64,000 nt of DNA, from contig CAWAXG010000013.1 of assembly GCA_963785755.1 (NCBI GenBank), positions 682,001-746,000 on the forward strand, written 5' to 3'. The stretch is from JACCXG01 sp963785755. GTDB lineage: Bacteria > Acidobacteriota > Vicinamibacteria > Vicinamibacterales > 2-12-FULL-66-21. Shown here one piece after another: positions 26,649 through 33,788 of this stretch (the first letter of the stretch is position 1; each line of letters starts with the position of its first letter). The position numbers were made by a program, and so were the translations under genes. The notes beneath the pieces were generated by a model that worked only from the letters and a program-made list of their open reading frames with translations, ran no database searches and was not told the DNA's origin.

Positions 26649-26669
26649 CTTTGATTGAAAGGATAGCAA

Positions 26670-26888
26670 TTGAGCAAGGATGATCTGATTGATGTGCAGG
26701 GTACGGTCGTGGCGGTCCACAGCGGCGGGCTCTACCGCGTGCAGTGCGATCAGGGCCACGAGGTGCTCGCTCAATTGAGCGGCCGCATGCGCCGCTTCCG
26801 AATCAAGGTGGTGCCAGGGGATCGCGTCACGGTCGGGGTATCTCCCTACGATCCGGTCCGCGGCATCATTACCTTCCGCGCTCGCTAG
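26670..26888 (+). CDS. infA: Translation initiation factor IF-1
   Basis: A 72-residue single OB-fold protein matching IF-1 along its whole length: SKDDLIDVQGTVVAVHSGGLYRVQ, GHEVLAQLSGRMRRFRIKV and PGDRVTVGVSPYDPVRGIITFRAR. It binds the 30S A-site region during initiation. The start codon is TTG, preceded at good distance by AAAGGA; the family N-terminus fixes this choice. The usual central AxF(R)VELENGH is replaced by GGLYRVQCDQGH, as in other divergent IF-1 copies. Eight bases separate it from the helicase start. Confidence 0.95.
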   Translation: MSKDDLIDVQGTVVAVHSGGLYRVQCDQGHEVLAQLSGRMRRFRIKVVPGDRVTVGVSPYDPVRGIITFRAR

Positions 26889-26896
26889 ATTACGAC

Positions 26897-28177
26897 TTGA
26901 GTTCCCAAACAGCCCAACACAATTCGCCCGGTCGACGCCGACGACGACCCGGGTCGCGCGGCAGCGCAACCCGCGGCAAGCAGCAGCGCCGGACGCACGC
27001 GACGGTTCACGTCGCGCCGGTGGTCACCCGCGCCCAGGCCGCGTACGACCCTAGCCCGGTGGGGTTCGAGAGCCTCGATTTGGAGTCAACGCTTCTCGAG
27101 AGCATCCGCCAGCGCGGCTTCGCCTGGACCACACCGATTCAGAGCGCCGTCGTGCCGATCATCATGGGAGGCGACGATCTGATTGGCTGCGCCGACACCG
27201 GCACGGGCAAGACCGCCGCGTTCCTGCTGCCGATCCTGAATCGGCTGCTGAAGACACGCGCGGCGGCTCCGGAGGAGCGCGGATACACCCGCGTGCTCAT
27301 TCTGTCGCCGACCCGCGAGCTCGCCGTGCAGATCGAGGACGACGTCCAGGGGTTTTCGTATCACACGGATCTGACCAGCATCGCGGTCTACGGTGGCGTG
27401 CCGATGGATCAGCAGGAGCGGGCGCTGAAATCCGGCGTCGACATCATCGTCGCGACGCCTGGCCGGCTGATGGATCACATGCGCAACGGCGCGGTCTCGT
27501 TCGATCGGCTCGACACGCTGGTGCTCGACGAGGCGGATCGGATGATGGACATGGGCTTCTGGCCCGACGTCCGCCGCATCGTGGCGTCGCTGCCCGACGC
27601 CGCCGCGCGTCAGACCCTGCTCTTCTCCGCCACGATGCCCGAGGACGTGATGAAGCTCGCGGACGAAGTCGTCCGCGACGCGAAGTACGTCCAGATCGGA
27701 TCGGCGGGCGGACCGGCCAAGAGCATCACCCACACCGTGGAGAACGTCGCGGCCTCGGAGAAGACCGAGTGGCTCGCGAGGTTCCTGCGCCGGACCGACG
27801 GTCCGGTCCTCGTGTTCGTGCGCACCAAGTCCGGCGCCGAGCGCCTGGGACGGAAGCTCGCGGCGTTCGGCCTGAAGGCGGCGGCGCTGCACGCCGATCG
27901 CACGCAGGCGCAGCGGAGCCAGGCGGTCGAAGGATTCCGCAGCGGCCGGTATCGCGTACTCGTCGCGACCGACGTCGCCGCACGCGGCCTCGACATCGAC
28001 GGAATCACGCACGTGGTGAACTACGAAGTGCCCTCGAATCGCGAAACGTACGTGCACCGGGTCGGACGGACCGGCCGCGCAGACGCGACCGGTACGGCGC
28101 TGACCCTCGTCGCACCCGAAGAGCAGCGGGCACTACAGTCCCTGCAGCGCTCGTTCGGGATTGAGATGCAAGGATGA
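26897..28177 (+). CDS. DEAD-box ATP-dependent RNA helicase, RhlE-like
   Basis: After a basic N-terminal tail (SPGRRRRRPGSR...) the core carries the Q motif (FESLDL...GFAWTTPIQ), motif I ADTGTGKT, Ia PTRELAVQ, Ib TPGRLMDH, II DEAD (VLDEADRMMDMGF), III SAT, IV VLVFVRT, V ATDVAARGLDI and VI HRVGRTGRA, so both RecA domains are complete. It unwinds structured RNA in ribosome assembly or mRNA turnover. The frame is open from 26744, but that part overlaps infA; TTG at 26897 gives 426 residues and is preferred. The stop overlaps the next ATG (ATGATGG). Confidence 0.93.
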   Translation: MSSQTAQHNSPGRRRRRPGSRGSATRGKQQRRTHATVHVAPVVTRAQAAYDPSPVGFESLDLESTLLESIRQRGFAWTTPIQSAVVPIIMGGDDLIGCADTGTGKTAAFLLPILNRLLKTRAAAPEERGYTRVLILSPTRELAVQIEDDVQGFSYHTDLTSIAVYGGVPMDQQERALKSGVDIIVATPGRLMDHMRNGAVSFDRLDTLVLDEADRMMDMGFWPDVRRIVASLPDAAARQTLLFSATMPEDVMKLADEVVRDAKYVQIGSAGGPAKSITHTVENVAASEKTEWLARFLRRTDGPVLVFVRTKSGAERLGRKLAAFGLKAAALHADRTQAQRSQAVEGFRSGRYRVLVATDVAARGLDIDGITHVVNYEVPSNRETYVHRVGRTGRADATGTALTLVAPEEQRALQSLQRSFGIEMQG

Positions 28178-28497
28178 TGGACGACACGAAGCTCGCGCCA
28201 CTCGACCCGGTCGAGCCAGTCGCGGGGCCAGAGGCGGAGCCGGCCGCCGAGTCGGTCCCCGGGCCCGCCGCGGCGGAAGCCACCAGCACACCGGCCCCCC
28301 TGTCGGCGGCCGTGGAGAAATTCAAATCCTGTCGCTGGCGTGCGTCACCGGAGGATGGTGAGTTCTGCACTCATCGCGACGTCCTGCCGTTTGCCGGCAA
28401 GGAAGGGTTCGTTGCCGAGTCCTGGTGCCCTGACTGTGCGTTCTACAAGCTGCGGCGGACGCCAAAGAAGCGCGAGAGGCTCGACTTCACCTACTGA
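28174..28497 (+). CDS. Small cysteine-rich protein coupled to the helicase
   Basis: No named family recognised. The 107-residue product has an acidic, Pro/Ala/Glu-rich N-terminal half (likely disordered) and a C-terminal ~60-residue domain with CRWR...EFCTHRDVLPF and SWCPDCAFYKLRR, whose four cysteines look like a zinc-binding site. The ATG overlaps the helicase stop, so it is translated from the same message. A role in RNA metabolism with the helicase is an inference from coupling only. Confidence 0.65.
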   Translation: MMDDTKLAPLDPVEPVAGPEAEPAAESVPGPAAAEATSTPAPLSAAVEKFKSCRWRASPEDGEFCTHRDVLPFAGKEGFVAESWCPDCAFYKLRRTPKKRERLDFTY

Positions 28498-28503
28498 CTC
28501 GTC

Positions 28504-28552
28504 CTGCCGGAGTGGCGGGCGGCGAGCGTGCTCGAGCGCCGCCCTGGCAGGC
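28504..28552. terminator. Nested hairpin between convergent genes
   Basis: CCTGCC (28504) pairs with GGCAGG (28547), and inside it GGGCGGC (28518) pairs with GCCGCCC (28539). The structure fills the 67-base gap between the cysteine-rich gene and the convergent MerR-TPR gene, as expected of a two-way terminator, but no T-run follows on either strand. Confidence 0.45.
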
Positions 28553-28564
28553 CCTCGCTCGAGA

Positions 28565-29455
28565 TCAATCCGAGAATTCGCTGGCCAGGTCCGCCCACTC
28601 GCCGTTCGGCGCAAGCGCCTGATACGAGCGCCAGTGGAGCTTCGCGTCCGAGGACTGCCCGGTCTTTTCCAGCGTCACCGCCAGATAGAAATGAGCGTCC
28701 GGATACCCCGGATTCAGCCCGACGGCCGCGCGGTAGCACACGAGGGCGCGTGAATAACGGCCGAGGTCGTGATGAATGTTCCCGAGGTTGAAGTGCGCCT
28801 CGAAACACTCCGCATCGAGGAAGATCGCCCGTTCGTAGAGCGCCTGGGCCTCGATCAGCTCGTCGCGCGCATAGTGGATGTTGGCAAGGTTCACGATCGC
28901 CGGAACGAGATCCGGATCGACGACCAGCGCCTTGCGGTAGGCGGATGCCGCCTCCTCCATCTTGCCGCCGTCGCCATCGTCCAGCCGCGATCCCTCCGTG
29001 AAATACTTGGCGGCCAGCGCCCGCTGCGGATCCGATCCAGCGTACTCCGCCAGCGACGCGTCGCATGACGCGCCGGGGCCCGGACTGATCGACGACGCCG
29101 CCATCGCCTCCTGACGCTCCTTCCGGGCGCGCAGCGACACCACCTTGGCCTGGGGCGTATCGGCGCTCGCGTGACCGGGCTGGAAGTCGAGCGCGAGCTG
29201 ACCTTGCCGCTCCGCGAGCAGCGTGCGCAGCACCACGCGAACCGGCGTGCCGCTCTCCAGCTCGGCGGCCGCGCGCTTGACGGTCAGCAGATCGCTGAAC
29301 GAATACAGCCGGTGCGCGCGTGGCTCACCAACCCGGACGAGACCCCACTTCTCCAGATACCGCAGATGGTTGTCGGTGATCGATGGATAGAGGTTGCGGA
29401 TGTCGCGCGAGGTGAATGGCCCGCTCGCGGATGACGATGACGAGGACGACGTCAT
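28565..29455 (-). CDS. MerR-type DNA-binding domain fused to TPR repeats
   Basis: After a poly-serine start, residues 12-75 form a MerR-like winged helix (FTSRDIRNLYPSITDNHLRYLEKWGLVRV...YSFSDLLTVKRA). From about 140 to 290 there are TPR units, for example PDLVPAIVNLANIHYARDELIEAQALYERAIFLD and EAHFNLGNIHHDLGRYSRALVCYRAAVGLNP. The central 85-135 is low complexity. It is a probable transcription factor whose effector domain binds protein rather than a small molecule. It is divergent from glucokinase with 61 bases between, so regulation of glk is conceivable but unproven. Confidence 0.85.
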   Translation of the reverse strand: MTSSSSSSSASGPFTSRDIRNLYPSITDNHLRYLEKWGLVRVGEPRAHRLYSFSDLLTVKRAAAELESGTPVRVVLRTLLAERQGQLALDFQPGHASADTPQAKVVSLRARKERQEAMAASSISPGPGASCDASLAEYAGSDPQRALAAKYFTEGSRLDDGDGGKMEEAASAYRKALVVDPDLVPAIVNLANIHYARDELIEAQALYERAIFLDAECFEAHFNLGNIHHDLGRYSRALVCYRAAVGLNPGYPDAHFYLAVTLEKTGQSSDAKLHWRSYQALAPNGEWADLASEFSD

Positions 29456-29504
29456 TGATGCGAAGATTCATTGAGCCGACAGTGAAAGTCAAGCGCGACG
29501 TGCA

Positions 29505-29510
29505 TACAAT
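29505..29510 (+). promoter_or_regulatory. -10 element of a leaderless glk promoter
   Basis: TACAAT ends six bases before the glk ATG at 29517, the distance expected if transcription starts at the A of the start codon. No Shine-Dalgarno sequence is present. No convincing -35 hexamer. Confidence 0.5.
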
Positions 29511-29516
29511 GCCTTT

Positions 29517-30545
29517 ATGCTGCTCGCCGGCGACGTCGGAGGCACCAAGACTCTGCTCGGTCTGTTCGAGCATGCGCCGGGCAGGCCGAGGCCGATCGTC
29601 GTGGATGAGTTCGTCACGCTCGATCACGACGGGCTCGAAGCGATCGTCGATCGCTTCCTGAGCGCTCGCGGCACGGCACAACGGGATCTGCGCGCGGCGA
29701 CTTTCGGCGTCGCCGGCGCGATCACCGATCAGGTCGCACATCTCACCAATGTGCCCTGGCTGGTGAAGGCCTCGTCGCTCAAAGCTGCCCTCGAGGTCGA
29801 CCACGTCAACATCCTGAACGATCTGGAAGCGCTCGCCTACGCGGTGCCGGTGCTCGCCGAAGACGAGATCGCCGTGCTGCAGGAAGGCGTCCGCATCGCC
29901 AGCGGAAACATCGGCATCATCGCCGCCGGAACCGGCCTCGGCGAATCGATGCTGCTGAACATCGGCGGGCGGTTCCACCCCGGGGAATCCGAGGGCGGCC
30001 ACGCCGACTTCGCCGCACGCACGCCGCGTGAGCTCGAGATGGTCGCGGTGCTGACGCGGAGGTTCGGACGCGTGGAGCTTGAACACGTCCTCTCCGGCCC
30101 TGGTCTCATCAACGTCTACCAGTTCACCCACGATGCCTTCGGATCCGCCCCGTACTCGCAGCCCACGACCACCATGCCGAGCAAGCTCTGTCCGGGCGTC
30201 GGGGATCTCGCGGATCCGTCTGAACTGCCGGCGCGCATCACCGCCTCCGCAATGGCGCGGCGATGTCCGACGTGTGTCGAAACCCTGGAAATTTTCGTCT
30301 CGGCGTACGGCGCCGCCGCGGGCAATCTGGCGCTGCGCACCGTCGCCACGGCCGGGGTGTTCGTGGGCGGCGGCATCGCGCCGCGGATCGTGCCGGCGCT
30401 CCGGGCCGGCGGATTCATGTCGGCGTTTCGCGACAAGACGCCGATGGACCAGCTCGTCGCGCGCATTCCCGTGCGCGTCATTCTCAACCCGAGAACGGGC
30501 CTGCTCGGCGCGGCCGTGCACGCCGACTCCGTCCCTCGAGACTGA
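29517..30545 (+). CDS. glk: Glucokinase
   Basis: ATP-dependent glucokinase of the ROK-independent Glk family. GDVGGTKTLLGLF at 5-17 is the phosphate-1 motif; FGVAGAI (about 62), LNDLEALAYA (about 100), AGTGLGES (about 140, phosphate 2), and HPGESEGGHADFAAR (about 158), with the sugar-contacting Glu-Gly-Gly-His. The length of 342 residues is normal. It feeds glucose into glycolysis and the pentose phosphate pathway (transketolase is elsewhere in the window). Confidence 0.93.
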   Translation: MLLAGDVGGTKTLLGLFEHAPGRPRPIVVDEFVTLDHDGLEAIVDRFLSARGTAQRDLRAATFGVAGAITDQVAHLTNVPWLVKASSLKAALEVDHVNILNDLEALAYAVPVLAEDEIAVLQEGVRIASGNIGIIAAGTGLGESMLLNIGGRFHPGESEGGHADFAARTPRELEMVAVLTRRFGRVELEHVLSGPGLINVYQFTHDAFGSAPYSQPTTTMPSKLCPGVGDLADPSELPARITASAMARRCPTCVETLEIFVSAYGAAAGNLALRTVATAGVFVGGGIAPRIVPALRAGGFMSAFRDKTPMDQLVARIPVRVILNPRTGLLGAAVHADSVPRD

Positions 30546-30581
30546 CTCCGGCTGACTGGATAGCTGAATCGGTGACGACGA

Positions 30582-31331
30582 TCAGTCGGCGATCATGATC
30601 ACGCTGGCCGCGGTCAGGAAAGCCACGCCGATGAGCGCGAGGGTGCGCCCGTGGGAGGATTCGAATCCGTCCGCGAACGGCCGAAGAGCCGAGCGCACGA
30701 GTTTGGGCTCACGCGCCGAGAGCAGCCCGACGATGATCCACCAGGAGCCGAGCGCCCACATGCTCTGAAACTGCTCGCCTGCACCCGATCCCTGAAAGGT
30801 CAGCGGAAATCCAAGAACGAGTCCGGTGAGCAGGCCCGCCCCGATCGCCAGCGGGAAGTACACCATCCAGCGCTTCGCGCCCTCGAGCGGCTGCGGCGTG
30901 TAATTCACCTTCGAGCGCGCAACGAAATAGCAGAAGACAATCAACGGCACGCCGATGAAGTCGTCGAACGTCGGAATGGCGATGAGCGTGAGGACCACCA
31001 GCAGCACGGGAAGGCCCCAGTCGCCGGCGAGTTTCTCCTGCCAGTCGCTGACCGTATCCGACGCGCCGGTGTAGAAACGGACGGCTGGCTGCGGACGCGG
31101 CGGCTTCACGGCGTCGCTCCACTGCGTCGGGCTCCCGAGGCTGTCGAGCACGCGCTCGAGCTGGCCCTTCGTCACCGGCTCGGGGCTCGCAGCGAGCTCA
31201 GCGTGGACGTGCGCGCGGAGATCCTGGGCGATGTCCTCGGCGTCGAGTGTCGGATCCGTCGCGACGGACGTTCGAACGCGTCCGAGCCAGGCTTCGAAAT
31301 ATTCCGACGCGTCGGGCGTCCAACTTTTCAT
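30582..31331 (-). CDS. HAAS/DUF1700-like membrane protein paired with PadR
   Basis: Residues 1-75 form a helical cytoplasmic domain (EDIAQDLRAHVHAELAA, then LERVLDSLGSPTQWSDAV), typical of HAAS/DUF1700-type proteins encoded next to PadR regulators. Several transmembrane helices follow (about 105-245). The ATG at 31331 overlaps the expected PadR stop as ATGA. The frame is also open upstream through the frameshifted PadR gene, which makes a 364-residue apparent fusion; I regard that as an artefact of the frameshift. It probably works in the envelope response controlled by PadR. Confidence 0.75.
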   Translation of the reverse strand: MKSWTPDASEYFEAWLGRVRTSVATDPTLDAEDIAQDLRAHVHAELAASPEPVTKGQLERVLDSLGSPTQWSDAVKPPRPQPAVRFYTGASDTVSDWQEKLAGDWGLPVLLVVLTLIAIPTFDDFIGVPLIVFCYFVARSKVNYTPQPLEGAKRWMVYFPLAIGAGLLTGLVLGFPLTFQGSGAGEQFQSMWALGSWWIIVGLLSAREPKLVRSALRPFADGFESSHGRTLALIGVAFLTAASVIMIAD

Positions 31332-31667
31332 CGGGTTCCTGCCTTCTGGGCATGACGAAGCTGTTCGACGCTGGTTACGAGCGAGTCCCAGGCCTGGTTC
31401 ATTTCGGTGAGCGTGTTGCGGCCGGCGGGCGTCAGTTCGTAGGTACTTACGCGGCGGACCATCAGGGGAATCCTCGATGGTTGCCTGGACGAGGCCGTCC
31501 GCCTTGAGGCGGCTGAGAATCGGATAGACCGTGCCGTCCGCGATCATCAATCCTTCATGCCGGCGCAGGATCCGGACGATGTCGTAGCCGTACAGGCGAT
31601 CGCCATTGAGTGCGTTGAGGACCGCCAGTTCCAGCGCCCCCTTCCTCGCCTGCGTCGTCCAGTTCAT
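31328..31667 (-). pseudogene. PadR-family regulator with a single-base frameshift
   Basis: The start MNWTTQARKGALELAVLNAL and the winged helix (LYGYDIVRILRRHEGLMIADGTVYPILSRLKADGLV, then DSPDGPPRKY) are those of a PadR repressor. After RKY the frame breaks: one extra base near 31441-31446 (AAGTACCTACGAACTG where AAGTACTACGAACTG is expected). In the next frame the normal end YELTPAGRNTLTEMNQAWD and a stop overlapping the partner ATG are intact. Corrected length is 112 residues. Either a recent lesion or a sequencing error. A TATAGT lies nine bases before the ATG. Confidence 0.8.
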
Positions 31668-31754
31668 CTCGGCCAACTATAGTTCAATGCAAGGTAGATG
31701 GCAATAGGGTATAGCTTGATGGCGAATAGGGGATCCCAGTTTCTTCAGTAAGCA

Positions 31755-32090
31755 GTCAGAGCTGGCCCTCCGGAGGGAGCGCGATCCGTCGGCTCTGTAG
31801 AACCGTTCGAACCCGTGTGGTCAGATGTTCGGCCGGAATGCCCGCACTCATATCGATCAACGTCGATCGTCACGAAGCCGTCCTTCGAATTCCCGCCGAT
31901 CGTGATGGAGCCCGTGCTGAGTGTGAGACCCATCGAGTTCGACCGCGGATCGCGGAAGCACTTGCTCGACTGAACCGGCGAGGCTCAGAGCCTGAAGGTT
32001 CGTGATCAGGTGTTGGAGAAGCATCGTCTCGTCGTGCAGCGCGTCGATGGTCGATCGATCGGCAGCCGCCAGGAGGTAGTTTTCCTCCCT
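31755..32090 (-). pseudogene. Decayed fragment of a sensor histidine kinase
   Basis: Three short pieces in different minus-strand frames resemble one two-component kinase. ADRSTIDALHDETMLLQHL and ITNLQALSLA (about 32070-31975) match the dimerisation region. GSITIGGNSKDGFVTIDV (about 31920-31865) and GIPAEHL (about 31835) match the ATPase domain. FERFYRADGSRS (about 31810-31775) matches the loop before the missing G2 box. The His box, N box and G boxes are lost, and pieces are deleted and frameshifted. It lies in the 494-base space between the broken PadR and the M14 gene; nothing else was seen there. Confidence 0.6.
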
Positions 32091-32157
32091 TACTCCCGTC
32101 CTCCCTGTGATCCAGAAGACCTGTTCCTGTCCTCCGACCCGACCCGCCGCCCCCGTC

Positions 32158-32163
32158 TATAAT
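32158..32163 (+). promoter_or_regulatory. -10 element overlapping the ATG of the M14 gene
   Basis: The consensus TATAAT overlaps the first ATG (32162) of the carboxypeptidase frame. Transcription from it would begin near 32170, which favours the in-frame GTG at 32171 as a leaderless start. No -35 element recognised. Confidence 0.5.
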
Positions 32164-33775
32164 GACCGCCGTGAAACAGCCCATCACCTGCTTCGCGATC
32201 GCTCTGGCCCTCGGACTGCACGCCGCGCCTCGCGGGCAGGAGCGCGCGTTGACACCGCTCGCCGACATCAAGACGGTTCCAGAGAAAACGGACTTCAAGG
32301 ACACGAGCAAGTACGCCGACGTCGTCGCTTTTCTCGAAGCTCTCGACAAGGCGTCGCCGGTCGTGCACGTGACGTCGTTCGGCACGACCAACGAGAGGCG
32401 CGCGCTGCCGCTCGCCGTGATCGGCGCGGCCGCCGCGACGCCGCAGGCGGTGAGGCAGACCGGCAAGCTGCGGGTCTATATCCAGGGCAACATCCATGGC
32501 GGCGAAGTCGAGGGCAAGGAGACCGCGCAGATGCTGCTGCGCGATCTGGCGTCAGGAAAACACGACGAGTGGCTGAAGTCGATGGTGTTCCTGATTGCCC
32601 CGATCTACAACGCCGATGGCAACGAGAAGTTCGCGCTGAACAACCGCGGGCCGCAGTACGGGCCGATCGGTGGACAGGGACAGAGGCCGAACGCCCAGGA
32701 GCTCGATCTCAACCGCGATCACATGAAGCTCGATTCGCCGGAGGCGCGGGCGTTCGTCAAGCTGATGAACGACTACGATCCGCACGTCGGTATCGATCTG
32801 CACACCACCAACGGCACCCGTCACGCGTATCACCTCACCTACTCGCCGCCTCTCCATCCCGGCACCGACAGCGCGATCATCGACCTGCTCCGGCAAGAGT
32901 GGCTGCCGGCAGTGACGAAGAACATCCGCGACAAACACGGCTGGGAGTACTTCTACTACGGCAACGTCGCCGGCGCCGGCCGCCGCGGCGGAGCGCCGGC
33001 AGGCGAGCGCCGGTGGGCGACGTTCGATCATCGGCCTCGTTTCAACAACAACTACATCGGCCTGCGCAATCGATTCGCCGTGCTCAGCGAGGCCTACGCG
33101 TATTTGAGCTTTCAGGATCGCATCCTGGCGACGAGCCGGTTCGTCGTCGAGAATCTGAGCTTCATCCATGCCAACGCCGATCGCATCAAGAAGATCGCCG
33201 CCGCAGCGGATGCGATCAAGCTCCCGGGCAGCCGGCTTCCCCTCCGCGCCGAGCTCCAGAACACGGGCACGATAGATGTGTTGATGGGCGAAATCGAAGA
33301 GATGAAGCACCCGGTCGACGCACACGTCATGCACGTGCGGAAGGACGTGAAGACGCCGGAGAAAATGGCCGACTACAGCACCTTCAAAGGCGTCGAGGAG
33401 GAGCGCGTGCCCTCCTTCTACTACCTGTCGCCAGCCGTGAAGGATGCGATCATGCGGCTGACCGCTCACGGCATTGCCATGACTACGCTCAAGGCGCCGA
33501 CGAAGGTCAGCGTCGAGGAATTCAGGATTGAGACCAGCGTCGCGGCTTCCACGCCGTTTCAGAATCACAACGAGCGGACGATCACCGGCGCCTGGACCGC
33601 TGCGGAGAAGCAGTTGGCGGCCGGCACTCTCCGGATCGACCTGTCGCAGCCGCGCGGACGCCTGGCCTTCTACCTGATCGAACCTCGAGCCGACGACGGG
33701 CTGTTGAACTGGAACCTGCTGGACGAGGCGATCAAGTCGGCGAAGGTGTATCCGATCGTGCGCAGCCGCGATTGA
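32162..33775 (+). CDS. Secreted M14-family zinc carboxypeptidase
   Basis: A signal peptide (QPITCFAIALALGLHAAPRG) precedes a carboxypeptidase-A-type fold. Zinc ligands: His and Glu in GNIHGGEVEGKE (about 112-123) and the later His in GIDLHTTNGT (about 215). LDLNRDHMKLD carries the substrate-binding Asn-Arg, and LSEAYAY (about 315) the catalytic Glu. It should trim C-terminal residues from peptides outside the cytoplasm. A TATAAT overlaps this ATG, so the GTG at 32171, which still gives a full signal peptide, may be the true start. Confidence 0.88.
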   Translation: MTAVKQPITCFAIALALGLHAAPRGQERALTPLADIKTVPEKTDFKDTSKYADVVAFLEALDKASPVVHVTSFGTTNERRALPLAVIGAAAATPQAVRQTGKLRVYIQGNIHGGEVEGKETAQMLLRDLASGKHDEWLKSMVFLIAPIYNADGNEKFALNNRGPQYGPIGGQGQRPNAQELDLNRDHMKLDSPEARAFVKLMNDYDPHVGIDLHTTNGTRHAYHLTYSPPLHPGTDSAIIDLLRQEWLPAVTKNIRDKHGWEYFYYGNVAGAGRRGGAPAGERRWATFDHRPRFNNNYIGLRNRFAVLSEAYAYLSFQDRILATSRFVVENLSFIHANADRIKKIAAAADAIKLPGSRLPLRAELQNTGTIDVLMGEIEEMKHPVDAHVMHVRKDVKTPEKMADYSTFKGVEEERVPSFYYLSPAVKDAIMRLTAHGIAMTTLKAPTKVSVEEFRIETSVAASTPFQNHNERTITGAWTAAEKQLAAGTLRIDLSQPRGRLAFYLIEPRADDGLLNWNLLDEAIKSAKVYPIVRSRD

Positions 33776-33788
33776 CCCGGGCGCCTGG

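Noticed and set aside
31870..32466. 198-codon minus-strand frame upstream of the M14 gene
   Set aside because: The main part is antisense to the M14 signal peptide and N-terminal domain; the rest lies in the histidine-kinase remnant but in a frame without its motifs.
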